Shown: positions 28,085-37,558 of the stretch, in pieces
Layout of the letters: each line of letters opens with the position of its first letter
Numbering within the stretch: position 1 is the first letter of the stretch
Origin: Clostridia bacterium
Lineage (GTDB): Bacteria > Bacillota > Clostridia > RGIG6154
DNA length: 57,622 nucleotides
Assembly: GCA_017626145.1 (NCBI GenBank)
Contig: JAGAJK010000009.1
Span: 1 to 57,622, forward strand
Direction of reading: 5' to 3'
Notes under the pieces: generated by a model
Told to the model about the DNA's origin: nothing
The model's database searches: none
What the model saw: the letters and a program-made list of their open reading frames with translations, nothing else
Program-made: the position numbers and the translations under genes

Positions 28085-29782
28085 TTATTTATCCATGATT
28101 TCAAACATTTTTTCTATTTCACAGAGTTCGTAATCCTTATTTTTCTTTTTCCATTGAACGGAAAATTTTTTGAGCCATTTCTGCGTATCTGTAATGCGTT
28201 TAATATCAAAATCCAGATGTTTTGCATATAGTTCTGCAAGAACTTGTGTCCCTTCTGTTGCAATCAACATTTCAATTCTGAATTCATCATTTTTCCAGGT
28301 TTGATTTTTAAGTTCATCTATTATTTTTTCACACTCTTTTTGAACATAAAGAATATCGTTTTCATCAGGAAGATCAACTCTTATCTGATCCTCAAAAAGC
28401 TTATTAGAATAACAATGAACAAATTCTCTCCAGTTTGTTTTATGGTGAAGATTGCTGATTCTTTTTAAATACTCTGATGCACCATGCTTTTTGTACACAA
28501 GTGTATCAGCTTTTTGTTCAAACTCTTCGGTCTTTGAATTTACATTCCAACTTTTTTCAGCGCCATATGTAAGACTGTACATTTCAAGCTCTATACTGCA
28601 GGGATTTCCGTAATCTCCCCAGTTTGTATTTAGTATTCCCTCTGCTCCATGCTCATACGCATATCTTACCATATTTGTAATATTAGGTACTGACTGCTTA
28701 AGATACTCACAAAGGCTGAACCATCCAGAAGTTCCGGGGCAAACAATTTGTGTCCTGTTTAACTGATTTAACCTCTCTATTTTTTCTTTCTTTGGCTCAG
28801 CATCATAATCCCAGTTAAGAAGAATCACATCTTTATCCAACAAATCTATGTATTCAGGATGTTCAAGGAGAATATCCCCCCACATCATTACCTTTTTACC
28901 TTTACTTTTTATGTAATCAACAATTTTCCCTACAAAATCAATGTAAATTCTTCCTGTGTCCCTATCCTTGTACTTTCCACATTTCAAATCAAAGGTTTCA
29001 TCACAACAAATATTAAACTTATCTGATGAAAAAAGCGGTAAAAACTGGTCAATAAGACTTTTAATTATTTCAAAGCTTTCGGGATTTAACGGGTCAATAG
29101 TATGATGAGCCATTCTTTCTCTCCAGAAGATATGCTCTTGTTCATAATTTTCAAGAACCCTGAGATGCTTATATCTGTCCTTCTGTAAAAGTTCATATAA
29201 ATGACCAAATGTTGAAAGTGATGGAATAAACTCAATGAAATTTTCTGTACAATATCTGTCAAGCTCCCGTATTTCATCAGCAGTTATATGTCCGGTATTT
29301 TCAACACTATCCTCATATTCTTTAAACTTAAAACAATGCTCAACATATATCTGAAAAGAATTTATTTTATAATATGCAAGCTCATCAATTAATTTTTTTA
29401 ATGTTTCAAGCTTTGGAATTTTTCCTCTTGTTATATCGTGGTATACTCCTCTGTGTTTAAAATCAGGACAATCCTCAATATGTAAGCAGGGAATTTTTGA
29501 ACTTTGAAATATTTGTCTTAAAGTCTGTATACCGTAAAACGCCCCCGCTAAACCATCAGATTTAATAGTTATTTTTTCTTCTGAAATATCAAGAATATAT
29601 GATTCTATCTTCCCTGTTCCTGCTATTATTTCGACTTCTATACCATCAGAAGAATGAGGAAGTTTTTCTAAAACGCGTTTTATTCTTTCATCTGTATTTT
29701 GCAGGTTAACATTTACAGTATCATACTTTATATATCTGCCTTTTTCTTCCAGCAATTTCGGTTGTGGAATTAATTTTATCAT
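28085..29782 (-). CDS. GH20-like hexosaminidase-type enzyme, cytoplasmic
   Basis: This 565-residue protein has no signal peptide. It opens with LIPQPKLLEEKGRY, the classic GH20b beginning, followed by the barrel with FKHRGVYHDITRGKIPK (108-124) and the catalytic pair D261-E262 in FNICCDETFDLKCGK. The C-terminal 150 residues are an extra helical region. The Gly-Gly before the Asp is replaced by Cys-Cys, so kinetics or substrate may differ from typical hexosaminidases. Gap of 36 nt to the oxidoreductase upstream and 32 nt to the next GH20-like gene; the ribosome binding site is weak. The three proteins are clearly diverged from each other, so they probably handle different linkages rather than being recent copies. 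Confidence 0.82.
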   Translation of the reverse strand: MIKLIPQPKLLEEKGRYIKYDTVNVNLQNTDERIKRVLEKLPHSSDGIEVEIIAGTGKIESYILDISEEKITIKSDGLAGAFYGIQTLRQIFQSSKIPCLHIEDCPDFKHRGVYHDITRGKIPKLETLKKLIDELAYYKINSFQIYVEHCFKFKEYEDSVENTGHITADEIRELDRYCTENFIEFIPSLSTFGHLYELLQKDRYKHLRVLENYEQEHIFWRERMAHHTIDPLNPESFEIIKSLIDQFLPLFSSDKFNICCDETFDLKCGKYKDRDTGRIYIDFVGKIVDYIKSKGKKVMMWGDILLEHPEYIDLLDKDVILLNWDYDAEPKKEKIERLNQLNRTQIVCPGTSGWFSLCEYLKQSVPNITNMVRYAYEHGAEGILNTNWGDYGNPCSIELEMYSLTYGAEKSWNVNSKTEEFEQKADTLVYKKHGASEYLKRISNLHHKTNWREFVHCYSNKLFEDQIRVDLPDENDILYVQKECEKIIDELKNQTWKNDEFRIEMLIATEGTQVLAELYAKHLDFDIKRITDTQKWLKKFSVQWKKKNKDYELCEIEKMFEIMDK

Positions 29783-29818
29783 CTAAAACCACTTCTTTCT
29801 TCAATTTGGTCAAAACTG

Positions 29819-30826
29819 TTATCTGTCAATTCCGCAAGAGGTTAATATTGTTTTATAAAGCATAAGTTCATAATCAGGTGTATTTTTATTTTCCCTTTCA
29901 CCTGTAACCATCTGACTAAATGTTTTCATCATTGTATCATATCTGTCATAAACTTCGCTTTTACTCTCTGTGCCATATTCATACCAACCTTCCTCGTTGT
30001 ACTCTATTTTATTCGTATAAAGAACATTTGGAGTTTGTGGATTACAATGCATTTCAAAAGGTTTTAACTCAACTGTTTTTTTCGTTCCTGTTACTACTAA
30101 TTGACGGCGGGCAAAACCACCTCTTTCAATTGCAACTGCTTTTGCAAAAGAAATTCCGTTTTTATATTCAAAAACAGCCATCCCGAAATCTTCGGAATCA
30201 GTTTCAAACATAGTTGCTTTGTTTAAAGGTATAATTTTTTCAGGAGCTCCCTGAATCTGCAAAATTATATCTATTAAATGGCAACCAAGGTAAAACATCA
30301 TACCGCCCTTAAGACTTTTAAGCCATTCTCTGAAAACAAGAGGCTGACTGCAATTCATTTGCGCTTCCACACTTATTATTTCTCCAAGATCGCCATTTTT
30401 AACCTGTTTCAACAATTCAATCACAAAGGAATTATATCTGTACATATACCCTATATGAAAAACAAGGTTGTTTCTTTTCACAAGTGAAATCAGCTTTTCA
30501 AATTCAGCCAGGTCTGTTCCGCCGGGCTTTTCCATATGTATGTTCTTATTATGTTGTGCTGCAAGAATCGAATACTTAGTTAAATATATCTCTTCTGTTT
30601 CAATAATAACTGCCTCAATTTCAGGATCATTTAATATCTCCTCAACAGTCAGTTCACGATAGCCATCAAACATACCCATCAGCTGAGGGAACTTTTCTTT
30701 TTCATTTTCAGGAAAAGCAACGCCGGCTATTTCAAAAATGTCAGTTTGCTTTTTCAATGAATCAAAAATTCTTTGTCCATGACCATTTAAGCTTGTTCCG
30801 ATTTGTGCTATTTTAATTTTCTTCAC
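29819..30826 (-). CDS. Gfo/Idh/MocA-family NAD(P)-dependent oxidoreductase
   Basis: This 335-residue protein has an N-terminal Rossmann fold (KIAQIGTSLNGHG; the usual GxGxxG is altered), the EKPGG motif (MEKPGGTDLAEFE, about 96-108) that holds the active-site lysine, and the C-terminal sheet domain with YMYRYNS and GGMMFYLGCHLIDIIL (the catalytic-type His). GTG start with GGAG eight bases upstream. It overlaps the MDR dehydrogenase gene by 14 nt. That pair resembles a split version of 'bi-domain' oxidoreductases in which an MDR domain is fused to a Gfo domain. Its place in front of three GH20-like genes suggests work on a sugar or glycoside; the substrate is unknown. Confidence 0.87.
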   Translation of the reverse strand: MKKIKIAQIGTSLNGHGQRIFDSLKKQTDIFEIAGVAFPENEKEKFPQLMGMFDGYRELTVEEILNDPEIEAVIIETEEIYLTKYSILAAQHNKNIHMEKPGGTDLAEFEKLISLVKRNNLVFHIGYMYRYNSFVIELLKQVKNGDLGEIISVEAQMNCSQPLVFREWLKSLKGGMMFYLGCHLIDIILQIQGAPEKIIPLNKATMFETDSEDFGMAVFEYKNGISFAKAVAIERGGFARRQLVVTGTKKTVELKPFEMHCNPQTPNVLYTNKIEYNEEGWYEYGTESKSEVYDRYDTMMKTFSQMVTGERENKNTPDYELMLYKTILTSCGIDR

Positions 30827-31841
30827 TTAGAACACTCCAATCAAACTGAGCTACAGGAAATGTTTTTTCTGTAGCAAGTCGCATAAAAACTTCCTGCGCC
30901 TCTTCAGGACTGTGAATTTCCTCAACCAATTCTGAAAGATTCAATCTGCCATATTTCGACAACATCTGTATACCTTTCATTTCGTCTCTTGTACACCATA
31001 GACCTGAAAATGATTCATTCATCGGTCTTGCGCAAGTATGTGCTCCTATCAATGATATTCCCGGTCCGTGTACTTTTCTGTAATAATCTATCGTAAAATC
31101 CTTATTACGAGTGCAACCTAAAAGTGCTACTCTTCCAAATTTCTTCATACAGTCAAGAACCTGATCAAGTGCTTTTCCGCTTCCTGTTACCTCAATCGCA
31201 ACATTTACACCGCCATTGGTAACTTTTTTTACTTCATCGGCAAAATTCTCATCAAAAGGATCAAAAGCATAATCTGCACCGATTTTTAAAGCAAGCTCTC
31301 TTTTTGAAGGGTCAGGATCCACTGCAACTATCGGAGCCGCACCTGCTGCAGAAAGAAGTTTAACAGCAATAAGACCTAAAATCCCCATCCCCATAACTAT
31401 TGCCGACTCTCCAAACTCAAGATGGCATTTTCTGATAGCCGCTGCCGGAAAGCACGCAATATACCACAATGCAGCTTCGTTCATGCTTATATTATCGCTT
31501 TCGATTTTATGAACGCTATTTTTATGTAAAACCATATATTGTGTGTGCTTACTGCCTGACATGGCAACTCTGTCGCCAATCTTCAAATCAGTTACATTTT
31601 TCCCGATTTTCTCGACTATACCTGCAGAACTGTAACCAACCGTTTTGGGGAAATTTACTATTTTACTGTCATCATATATACTTACATTAGGATCACCAAC
31701 AAAATTAGCTCTTTCTGTACCGCTGCTTATTGATGATACAACCATTTTAACAACAACATCGTCTTCACGCATTTCACGTTCCTTAGTTTCAATCAACTCT
31801 GCTTTATATGCTTCGGTAAAAACTATTGTTTTACTTTTCAA
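30813..31841 (-). CDS. Medium-chain (MDR) zinc-type dehydrogenase, probably lacking catalytic zinc ligand
   Basis: About 342 residues, starting at the TTG at 31841, which lies six bases after GAGGTGG; a GTG three codons earlier overlaps that box. The N-terminal GroES-like domain has VSSISSGTERANFVG in place of the usual Cys-Gly-(S/T)-D catalytic zinc site, and the four structural-zinc cysteines are not seen. The Rossmann domain has AIVMGMGILGLIAVKLL and AVDPDPSKRELALKIGADYAFD (NAD(P) binding). It is the first gene of the ~23-kb operon and faces the AraC gene at 31945. Together with the overlapping Gfo gene it may oxidise or reduce a carbohydrate intermediate. Confidence 0.85.
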   Translation of the reverse strand: MKSKTIVFTEAYKAELIETKEREMREDDVVVKMVVSSISSGTERANFVGDPNVSIYDDSKIVNFPKTVGYSSAGIVEKIGKNVTDLKIGDRVAMSGSKHTQYMVLHKNSVHKIESDNISMNEAALWYIACFPAAAIRKCHLEFGESAIVMGMGILGLIAVKLLSAAGAAPIVAVDPDPSKRELALKIGADYAFDPFDENFADEVKKVTNGGVNVAIEVTGSGKALDQVLDCMKKFGRVALLGCTRNKDFTIDYYRKVHGPGISLIGAHTCARPMNESFSGLWCTRDEMKGIQMLSKYGRLNLSELVEEIHSPEEAQEVFMRLATEKTFPVAQFDWSVLSEEN

Positions 31842-31869
31842 TCGAACCACCTCAATTAAATTTTAACAC

Positions 31870-31899
31870 TTGACAACTTAGATAACAATATGATATATT
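31870..31899 (+). promoter_or_regulatory. Promoter of AraC regulator at 31945
   Basis: TTGACA (31870-31875), 18-nt spacer, TATATT (31894-31899), about 40 nt upstream of the start. It occupies the short gap facing the minus-strand operon, so the regulator could control both directions from this 100-bp region. Confidence 0.55.
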
Positions 31900-31944
31900 A
31901 CACAAAAGAGGTAATATTTTAAAGATTTTCAGGGAGAAAACACT

Positions 31945-32709
31945 ATGAATAATACAGATTTTTCCAATTTGTTTTCATTCAGAATCTATCACAGTTCTAT
32001 AAGCTTTGTGAATCCAAGACCGCTTACTCAGGGAGCAACAGAAAATTTTGTGGGAATTATACTTTCGGGTAAAGCAAAATTCAAAACCAAAAATACTATT
32101 TTAGAGCTTAACAAAGGAGATGTCTTCTTTATTCCCAAAGGTCAATTTTATCAATCAGAATGGCTTGTTGCCGAAAAAGGTAAACTTAAATACCTTGGCT
32201 TAGCTGCTGCAAATCTTCCTGTAACAGGAAATCCACACTACACACTCCAGATAGTAAACTGCAGTGATGATGATAAATCTCTGTTATATGAAATTTCAAA
32301 TGATTGCTCTGTAAATTGTAAAACTGTAGGATTATTCTACACTTTCCTTGGGCGTATTCTTCAAACTCTTGAAAGAGATGTTTCGCAAAATGACCTTATT
32401 CTTGAAAAAGCCCTTGAATATATGCATTCAAATGATAATTATCAGATGTATGACATTGCCACCCATTGTGATATAAGCGTAACAAGTCTGTATACTCTTT
32501 TCAAAAAAAATCTTAATAAAACACCGAACGAGGTTAAACAAATGATATTGTGTGAAAAAGCTGTAAAACTTCTTGAAACAACGAACTATTCAATTGAAAC
32601 TATCAGCGACAAGCTTAACTTTAGCTCCTCATCTTATTTCAGAAAAACATTCAAAAAGTATATAAATAAAACTCCCCGTCAGATACGAAAAGATTCAATC
32701 ATCCTTTAG
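31945..32709 (+). CDS. AraC-family transcriptional regulator
   Basis: This 254-residue protein has an N-terminal cupin-like sensor (about 15-100: ILSGKAKFKTKNTILELNKGDVFFIPKGQ) and an AraC double helix-turn-helix (about 160-254: YDIATHCDISVTSLYTLFKKNL, then ETISDKLNFSSSSYFRKTFKKY). ATG start after AGGGAGA. It is divergent from the long operon headed by the MDR dehydrogenase, the usual place for a local activator of a glycan-utilisation operon. Convergent with the aldolase gene ending at 32736, only 26 nt away. Confidence 0.9.
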   Translation: MNNTDFSNLFSFRIYHSSISFVNPRPLTQGATENFVGIILSGKAKFKTKNTILELNKGDVFFIPKGQFYQSEWLVAEKGKLKYLGLAAANLPVTGNPHYTLQIVNCSDDDKSLLYEISNDCSVNCKTVGLFYTFLGRILQTLERDVSQNDLILEKALEYMHSNDNYQMYDIATHCDISVTSLYTLFKKNLNKTPNEVKQMILCEKAVKLLETTNYSIETISDKLNFSSSSYFRKTFKKYINKTPRQIRKDSIIL

Positions 32710-32735
32710 CCTTAATAATATATAGTCAGCAGTTA

Positions 32736-33578
32736 TTATAAGGATCTGTTCTGTCCTGAAAATACATTAATCGCTATTTTCGCATCCTCTTTCATTGCTT
32801 CGATTGCAACCTTTTCTATATCGTGATAATATGTTTTTTTGAAAAGTCTTTCAACCGCACGTCCACCGGCATTTGCCATATATGTATAGTAATTTATTTT
32901 TCGGATACCGCATTTTATTGCTCTGGTATAATCCTCGGGACTTACGCCTGAGCCACCATGCATAACAAGCGGAATACTTACCTTTGAATTAATTTCCGCA
33001 AGTCTGTTAAAATCAAGCTTTGGTTTTTTAAGATACATACCGTGTGCTGTTCCAAAGGCACAAGCAAGGGCATCTATGCCTGTTTTTTCAGCAAAATCCT
33101 TTGCTTCATCAGGGTCAGTATAAATACTTGTACCATCACCGCCACCGCCTTCGCGTTTACCCATAGAACCAATTTCGGCCTCTACAGAAGCTCCTGTTTT
33201 TTCAGCAAGTTTAACAGTAACAGTTGTATTTACATAATTCATAAGTGTTTCAAGCTCTGAACCATCATACATTACAGATGTAAAACCAATTTCAAGAGCT
33301 TTTTTTACATACCCTAAATCTGTTCCGTGATCAAGATGAACACATACAGGAACCTTTGCTTTGTCTGCCATATTAAGCATAACAGGTGCTATTTCACTCA
33401 TTTTGCAAACACCCATTTCTTCGTGCACCTGAGCATGCATTATAATTACAGGCTCATTCATTTCCTCTGCCGCTCCTATTACAGCCTTAATACTTGCCAT
33501 ATTAGGTGTATTAAATGAACCACAAGCACACTTTTTTTCATTTGCAATTTTCAAAATTTCTTTTAATGTTACAAGCAT
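32736..33578 (-). CDS. Class II (zinc) ketose-bisphosphate-type aldolase
   Basis: This 280-residue protein belongs to the class II aldolase family (fructose-bisphosphate, tagatose-bisphosphate and related). Zinc ligands are visible in VCVHLDHGTD (about 79-88), CAFGTAHG and LVMHGGSGV (the Gly-rich phosphate loop). EAEIGSMGKREGGGGDG is the active-site Glu loop. The family cleaves a ketose-1-phosphate to dihydroxyacetone phosphate plus an aldehyde. In this operon it follows an aldose isomerase and an FGGY kinase, so I infer the last step of a monosaccharide catabolic route; which sugar cannot be told. The GGGGAGG ribosome binding site lies within the end of the kinase gene (4-nt gap). Confidence 0.9.
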   Translation of the reverse strand: MLVTLKEILKIANEKKCACGSFNTPNMASIKAVIGAAEEMNEPVIIMHAQVHEEMGVCKMSEIAPVMLNMADKAKVPVCVHLDHGTDLGYVKKALEIGFTSVMYDGSELETLMNYVNTTVTVKLAEKTGASVEAEIGSMGKREGGGGDGTSIYTDPDEAKDFAEKTGIDALACAFGTAHGMYLKKPKLDFNRLAEINSKVSIPLVMHGGSGVSPEDYTRAIKCGIRKINYYTYMANAGGRAVERLFKKTYYHDIEKVAIEAMKEDAKIAINVFSGQNRSL

Positions 33579-33582
33579 TTAT

Positions 33583-35088
33583 TTATACCTCCCCGATTTT
33601 GTCTACTATCGGACGCACTGCATCGTATAACAATTTATATCCTTCAAACCTTTTATCATAAATCATAGAATTTTCTGTGTTTGGATAATATGTTTTATTG
33701 TTAGTTACAAAGATTTTTTTTGCTTCCTCAAGATTTTTTACCACTCCCACTGCTACAGCGGTAAGCATACAAATACCGCATGCACCGACTTCAGGGGAAT
33801 CAATGGTTGTTACCGGTCTGTTTAAAATGTCAGCCTTTATCTGTAACCATGTGGGTGATGATGCCCCTCCGCCTGTTGCATATAGCTCATCTATTTCTAC
33901 ACCAAAGCTTTCAAGATGCTTAAGATTCAACATAATTTCATAGGTTGCACCTTCCATCATAGCTTTGTATATGTCCGCATTTGTATGTTCAAATGTAAGT
34001 CCGACAATAGCACCTTTGGAGGTGCTATCCATATACGGATTTGCAGCTCCTGCAAAATGAGGCAGAACGAGAATATCTGTCGGTTTTGAAGATATCTGCT
34101 TGTCAAGAAAGGCATATACATTTTCGCCTTTTTCCACAGCAATCTGTTTTTCATATTTTGCAAAAGCATCTCTGTACCACTTTAATGTTGCTCCCCCCGC
34201 AAAGGACAAGGCATAGCAAACATATTTATCCTCAAACACATACGGAACTACAGAATACCCTTCTTCATACATAGTATCATTATCGGGAATTCCTCTGAAT
34301 ACAGGTGTAACACACTCAACCGTTCCGGTTCCGTCAACAGCCTGCCCCTCTTGAAAAACACCTGCGCCCACTGCTGCAGCTATCTGGTCATGACAGCCTG
34401 TAACTATTTTCAATTCTTCAGAAGTTCCCAATTTACGAGCTAAATCTATATGTATTTTACCTGCAAGTGTTCCTGACATAACAGGCTTTGATAACAAAGA
34501 TACGTCTATATCAGCGTAACCTAAAATATCCTTGCTCCATTCTTTTTTCTGTATATCAAATGCCATTGTTCTTGCCGCAAGAGAATAATCCACCTGAGCA
34601 ATTCCTGTGAGCATATATACTATATAGTCCCCCATCAGAAGAATTCTTTTTGCTCTTTTAAACACATCAGGATTTTTATTTTTGAGCCACATTATCTTAG
34701 GAAGTGAATACATTTGGTGGGGTTTTACTCCGGTTATTGTTCTGATATTCTTTTCACCTAGGGCATTACATAGTAACTTTGTTTCACCTTCTCCTCTGGG
34801 GTCAGTATAAAGCATTGAATTAAATAAAGGCTTATCTTCATCATCAAGTACTGTAAAAGTTTCGCCAAAGGTTGTAACTCCTATTGCCGCAAGAGTTGGA
34901 TACTTTTTGACGGTTTTTGATATAACCTCACAAACTGCTGTAAAAATTATCAACACATCAATTTCGTGTTCTCCATTTTTCCTGGACACATCATACTCAA
35001 GATATTCATTATTAACAAAACATCCTTCATGAGTATATACAGTAAGTTTTGCCCCTGTTGTCCCTACATCAAGACCGCCTATAAGCAT
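33583..35088 (-). CDS. FGGY-family carbohydrate kinase
   Basis: This 501-residue protein has the xylulokinase-like FGGY fold: N-terminal LIGGLDVGTTGAKLTVY (phosphate 1 motif), VTGCHDQIAAAVGAG with the catalytic-type Asp (about 232-246), AVDGTGTVECVTP, and the C-terminal ELYATGGGASSPTWLQIKADIL signature. It should phosphorylate the ketose produced by the isomerase encoded just upstream, for example a ketopentose or 6-deoxyketohexose. Start after AGAGGAG; 18 nt downstream of the isomerase gene. Exact substrate not readable, so no gene symbol is given. Confidence 0.9.
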   Translation of the reverse strand: MLIGGLDVGTTGAKLTVYTHEGCFVNNEYLEYDVSRKNGEHEIDVLIIFTAVCEVISKTVKKYPTLAAIGVTTFGETFTVLDDEDKPLFNSMLYTDPRGEGETKLLCNALGEKNIRTITGVKPHQMYSLPKIMWLKNKNPDVFKRAKRILLMGDYIVYMLTGIAQVDYSLAARTMAFDIQKKEWSKDILGYADIDVSLLSKPVMSGTLAGKIHIDLARKLGTSEELKIVTGCHDQIAAAVGAGVFQEGQAVDGTGTVECVTPVFRGIPDNDTMYEEGYSVVPYVFEDKYVCYALSFAGGATLKWYRDAFAKYEKQIAVEKGENVYAFLDKQISSKPTDILVLPHFAGAANPYMDSTSKGAIVGLTFEHTNADIYKAMMEGATYEIMLNLKHLESFGVEIDELYATGGGASSPTWLQIKADILNRPVTTIDSPEVGACGICMLTAVAVGVVKNLEEAKKIFVTNNKTYYPNTENSMIYDKRFEGYKLLYDAVRPIVDKIGEV

Positions 35089-35106
35089 ATTAAAGCTCCT
35101 CTCATT

Positions 35107-36486
35107 TTAAAATGTAACAACCTCTATATCCATAAGCTTACCAAAATCAATAATCTGATCATAAAGGTCTTCACCGTAACCAAGACAGCCATACTCATTA
35201 TTCCAGTTTTCTATTATTTCGCCTGCATCGCCCTCAACCTGAACAAATGCGTGTGGCCAGAAAGGTATACCGCATTCATGACGACGCTGATCGAGTTCTT
35301 CTGCAGCAGGCTGAACTACCTCGCAACGTGTAACAATAATTTTGAATTTACCTTCAATACGACTAAGACGTGCAAGTACACCTTTACCGCTCTTACATAC
35401 AAGATTTATTGAAAGTCCGCCCGCTTCACCTTCTGTAGGTATTCCGTGGCCTGCAAGATAAACGCCATCTTCGTTTGCAAGACAAGGAGGAACCGCTCCG
35501 TCGCCTATAATTTTAATTTCTCCCTTTTTCTTATCAGCATGCTGAAGGTCGCCATAGTAAATAGGTTCATCGCTGAGTCCCATAATCATAATTGATGTTA
35601 AACAAGTATTAAAATCTGAAAGAGTTGCCGTTGGAACACCATCATTTAACATCATGCTCTGTGCAAAACAGGTTGCAGCATAATAATCTCCCATTCCCGG
35701 GAATGACTGAATGGTATAATAATCAAAGCCATCTTTTTCCTTAAGAGCTTTAAGTGCAAGGTATAAACGTATCGAACGATAATTTCCTTCAACACGCTCT
35801 ACTTTTGATTTAAAGTTTGCGTCTATGTAATCACATACTTTGTCAACTTCTGACTGCGGAATACTCTTGGCAGTTTCAACAAGCTCATATGTATCACGGC
35901 TATCAATATCAATTCCAAACATACGCATCCACTGTGATGGATCAGCAACCCCGCAAGTCTGTCCCATACCGCGTCCGCCAAAAGCACGAAGTGTTGTCAT
36001 TTCCATACTCTTCTTAAGAGCTGAAGCCTTGCAATAATTAGCAACTCGCTTTACAGTTGTAATATCATCTGCACTTCCATATACAAATTTATGCTTTACT
36101 CCTATTTCATTAAGTGCCGCACTTAAAACAAGTCCGCCAACAGGTCTCCAGCCTTGTGAACCGTCATGGGTCCATATAACAATGCCTTTTCCTGTTTTTG
36201 CAAACTCACGGATTACCGCTGACATATGTGCCGCCCATACCCATGTTCCTGAAAACAAAACAAGAGTATCAATATTGTCATCTTTTGCAAGAGGAAGAAT
36301 AATTTCCTTTGCTTCTTTTTTAGTTGCTACTATAAGTTCAGGTGTAACAAGTTCGATACCCTGATTTTTCAAAGCTTCCTTTGAATTTTTAATAAGTCCT
36401 TCGTCAATAAAAAGGTTTCCGTCTGGGTCACAAAGACCATCCTTGTGAACACCATACACTACAAATGCTGCTTTTGATTTAATCAT
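35107..36486 (-). CDS. L-fucose/L-arabinose isomerase-family protein
   Basis: This 459-residue protein is built like the fucose/arabinose isomerase superfamily: an N-terminal Rossmann-like part (AFVVYGVHKDGLC...LVLFSGTWVWAAHM), a middle domain (TTLRAFGGRGMGQTCGVADPSQW, RMFGIDIDSRDTYEL), and a C-terminal domain ending with RRHECGIPFWPHAFVQVEGD. Members interconvert aldoses and ketoses using a divalent metal. It is somewhat shorter than typical FucI (about 590) and AraA (about 500), and it belongs to the broad set of clostridial family members with untested substrates. It is the second gene of the four-gene operon; the start follows AAAAGGAG. Confidence 0.85.
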   Translation of the reverse strand: MIKSKAAFVVYGVHKDGLCDPDGNLFIDEGLIKNSKEALKNQGIELVTPELIVATKKEAKEIILPLAKDDNIDTLVLFSGTWVWAAHMSAVIREFAKTGKGIVIWTHDGSQGWRPVGGLVLSAALNEIGVKHKFVYGSADDITTVKRVANYCKASALKKSMEMTTLRAFGGRGMGQTCGVADPSQWMRMFGIDIDSRDTYELVETAKSIPQSEVDKVCDYIDANFKSKVERVEGNYRSIRLYLALKALKEKDGFDYYTIQSFPGMGDYYAATCFAQSMMLNDGVPTATLSDFNTCLTSIMIMGLSDEPIYYGDLQHADKKKGEIKIIGDGAVPPCLANEDGVYLAGHGIPTEGEAGGLSINLVCKSGKGVLARLSRIEGKFKIIVTRCEVVQPAAEELDQRRHECGIPFWPHAFVQVEGDAGEIIENWNNEYGCLGYGEDLYDQIIDFGKLMDIEVVTF

Positions 36487-36510
36487 TTTTATTTCTCCTT
36501 TTATACAATA

Positions 36511-37524
36511 TTATTTATTTGAAACAACTTCAATTTCTACATGAATTTTTTTAATTTCTCCTGGTTCAAGCATAGGAAATATACCATTTTCACGAAGGAT
36601 ATTTCTTGACTCACAGGGTACATTTGCAGGCTCAATCGCAAGCACATAATCCTTATAATCTTCAAGAACCCATTGTGTCATATAAGGTAAATTCTCAGAG
36701 TTAAATCTGATATATACACTTAACCCTCCGCAAAATTCAGGATTATGAACCTTGGCTGTTACCATTTCACCATCAAAAGTATGCAAATAATTTTTTTCTT
36801 CTGCACCTTTATAAGGCTTCCTGATAGTTTTTGCCTCATTCATACGCTCATTTGTATACTCATCATATCCGATCACTGTTTTTGAAGGAATTTCTATATG
36901 TGTATTTTCATCAAGGAAGGGATATCCAAAATTAATATGATATAACACATTTAAAGGTACAGCTCTGCTTCCTTCATTTTTTATTTCATCATCTATCATT
37001 ATAACTGACTCACCGATTTTTGATGATATACTGCGATAAATACTAAGTTTATGTCCCATTGTAACAGCCTCATAAAGCATACCGCTTATTTTGATTTCGC
37101 CCTTTTCAGTGTCAGTAAAATCACAGATATGCTTTGCTGGCAGTGAACTCCATCTTCCGTGAAGACCAAGCTTTTCCCCCTCATCTTCACATGGAGAAGA
37201 AAGATAATTAGGTCCACAGGTAGTAAGAAGACCACCGGTAAATGTACGCATCCACTCTGCATCACATGAATGATAAAATGCAGGATGTGCTTCTGCATTC
37301 TGAGTTAAAAAGGTAAGATTAAAGCCTTTGTATGTAGCTAACGATATATCAAGTCCTCTATCGCATAATACTGTATACTCCAATCCGCTACCGGTACGTA
37401 CATCAATACATCTGCAACCATTACTTATGCCATCTGTCAACTGATAATGACGAGTTCCAAACAACTGATACATATTTCCCAAATATGGTGATACCGCTGA
37501 AACACTGCTGTTTTCAGAATACAT
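36511..37524 (-). CDS. DUF4432-type aldose 1-epimerase-like protein
   Basis: This 337-residue protein contains CDRGLDISLATYKGFNLTFL, AHPAFYHSCDAEWMRTFTGGLLTTCG and EKLGLHGRWSSLPA, which I recognise as the signature segments of the DUF4432 branch of the galactose-mutarotase fold. It probably equilibrates the anomers of the sugar used by the isomerase next to it. First gene of the sugar operon; start ATG after AGAGAGGCGG. It is divergent from the PocR-AraC regulator at 37684, with three ATTTGT repeats in the shared upstream region. Confidence 0.85.
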   Translation of the reverse strand: MYSENSSVSAVSPYLGNMYQLFGTRHYQLTDGISNGCRCIDVRTGSGLEYTVLCDRGLDISLATYKGFNLTFLTQNAEAHPAFYHSCDAEWMRTFTGGLLTTCGPNYLSSPCEDEGEKLGLHGRWSSLPAKHICDFTDTEKGEIKISGMLYEAVTMGHKLSIYRSISSKIGESVIMIDDEIKNEGSRAVPLNVLYHINFGYPFLDENTHIEIPSKTVIGYDEYTNERMNEAKTIRKPYKGAEEKNYLHTFDGEMVTAKVHNPEFCGGLSVYIRFNSENLPYMTQWVLEDYKDYVLAIEPANVPCESRNILRENGIFPMLEPGEIKKIHVEIEVVSNK

Positions 37525-37558
37525 ATAATCACCGCCTCTCTTTCTATTTTCATTTTAC

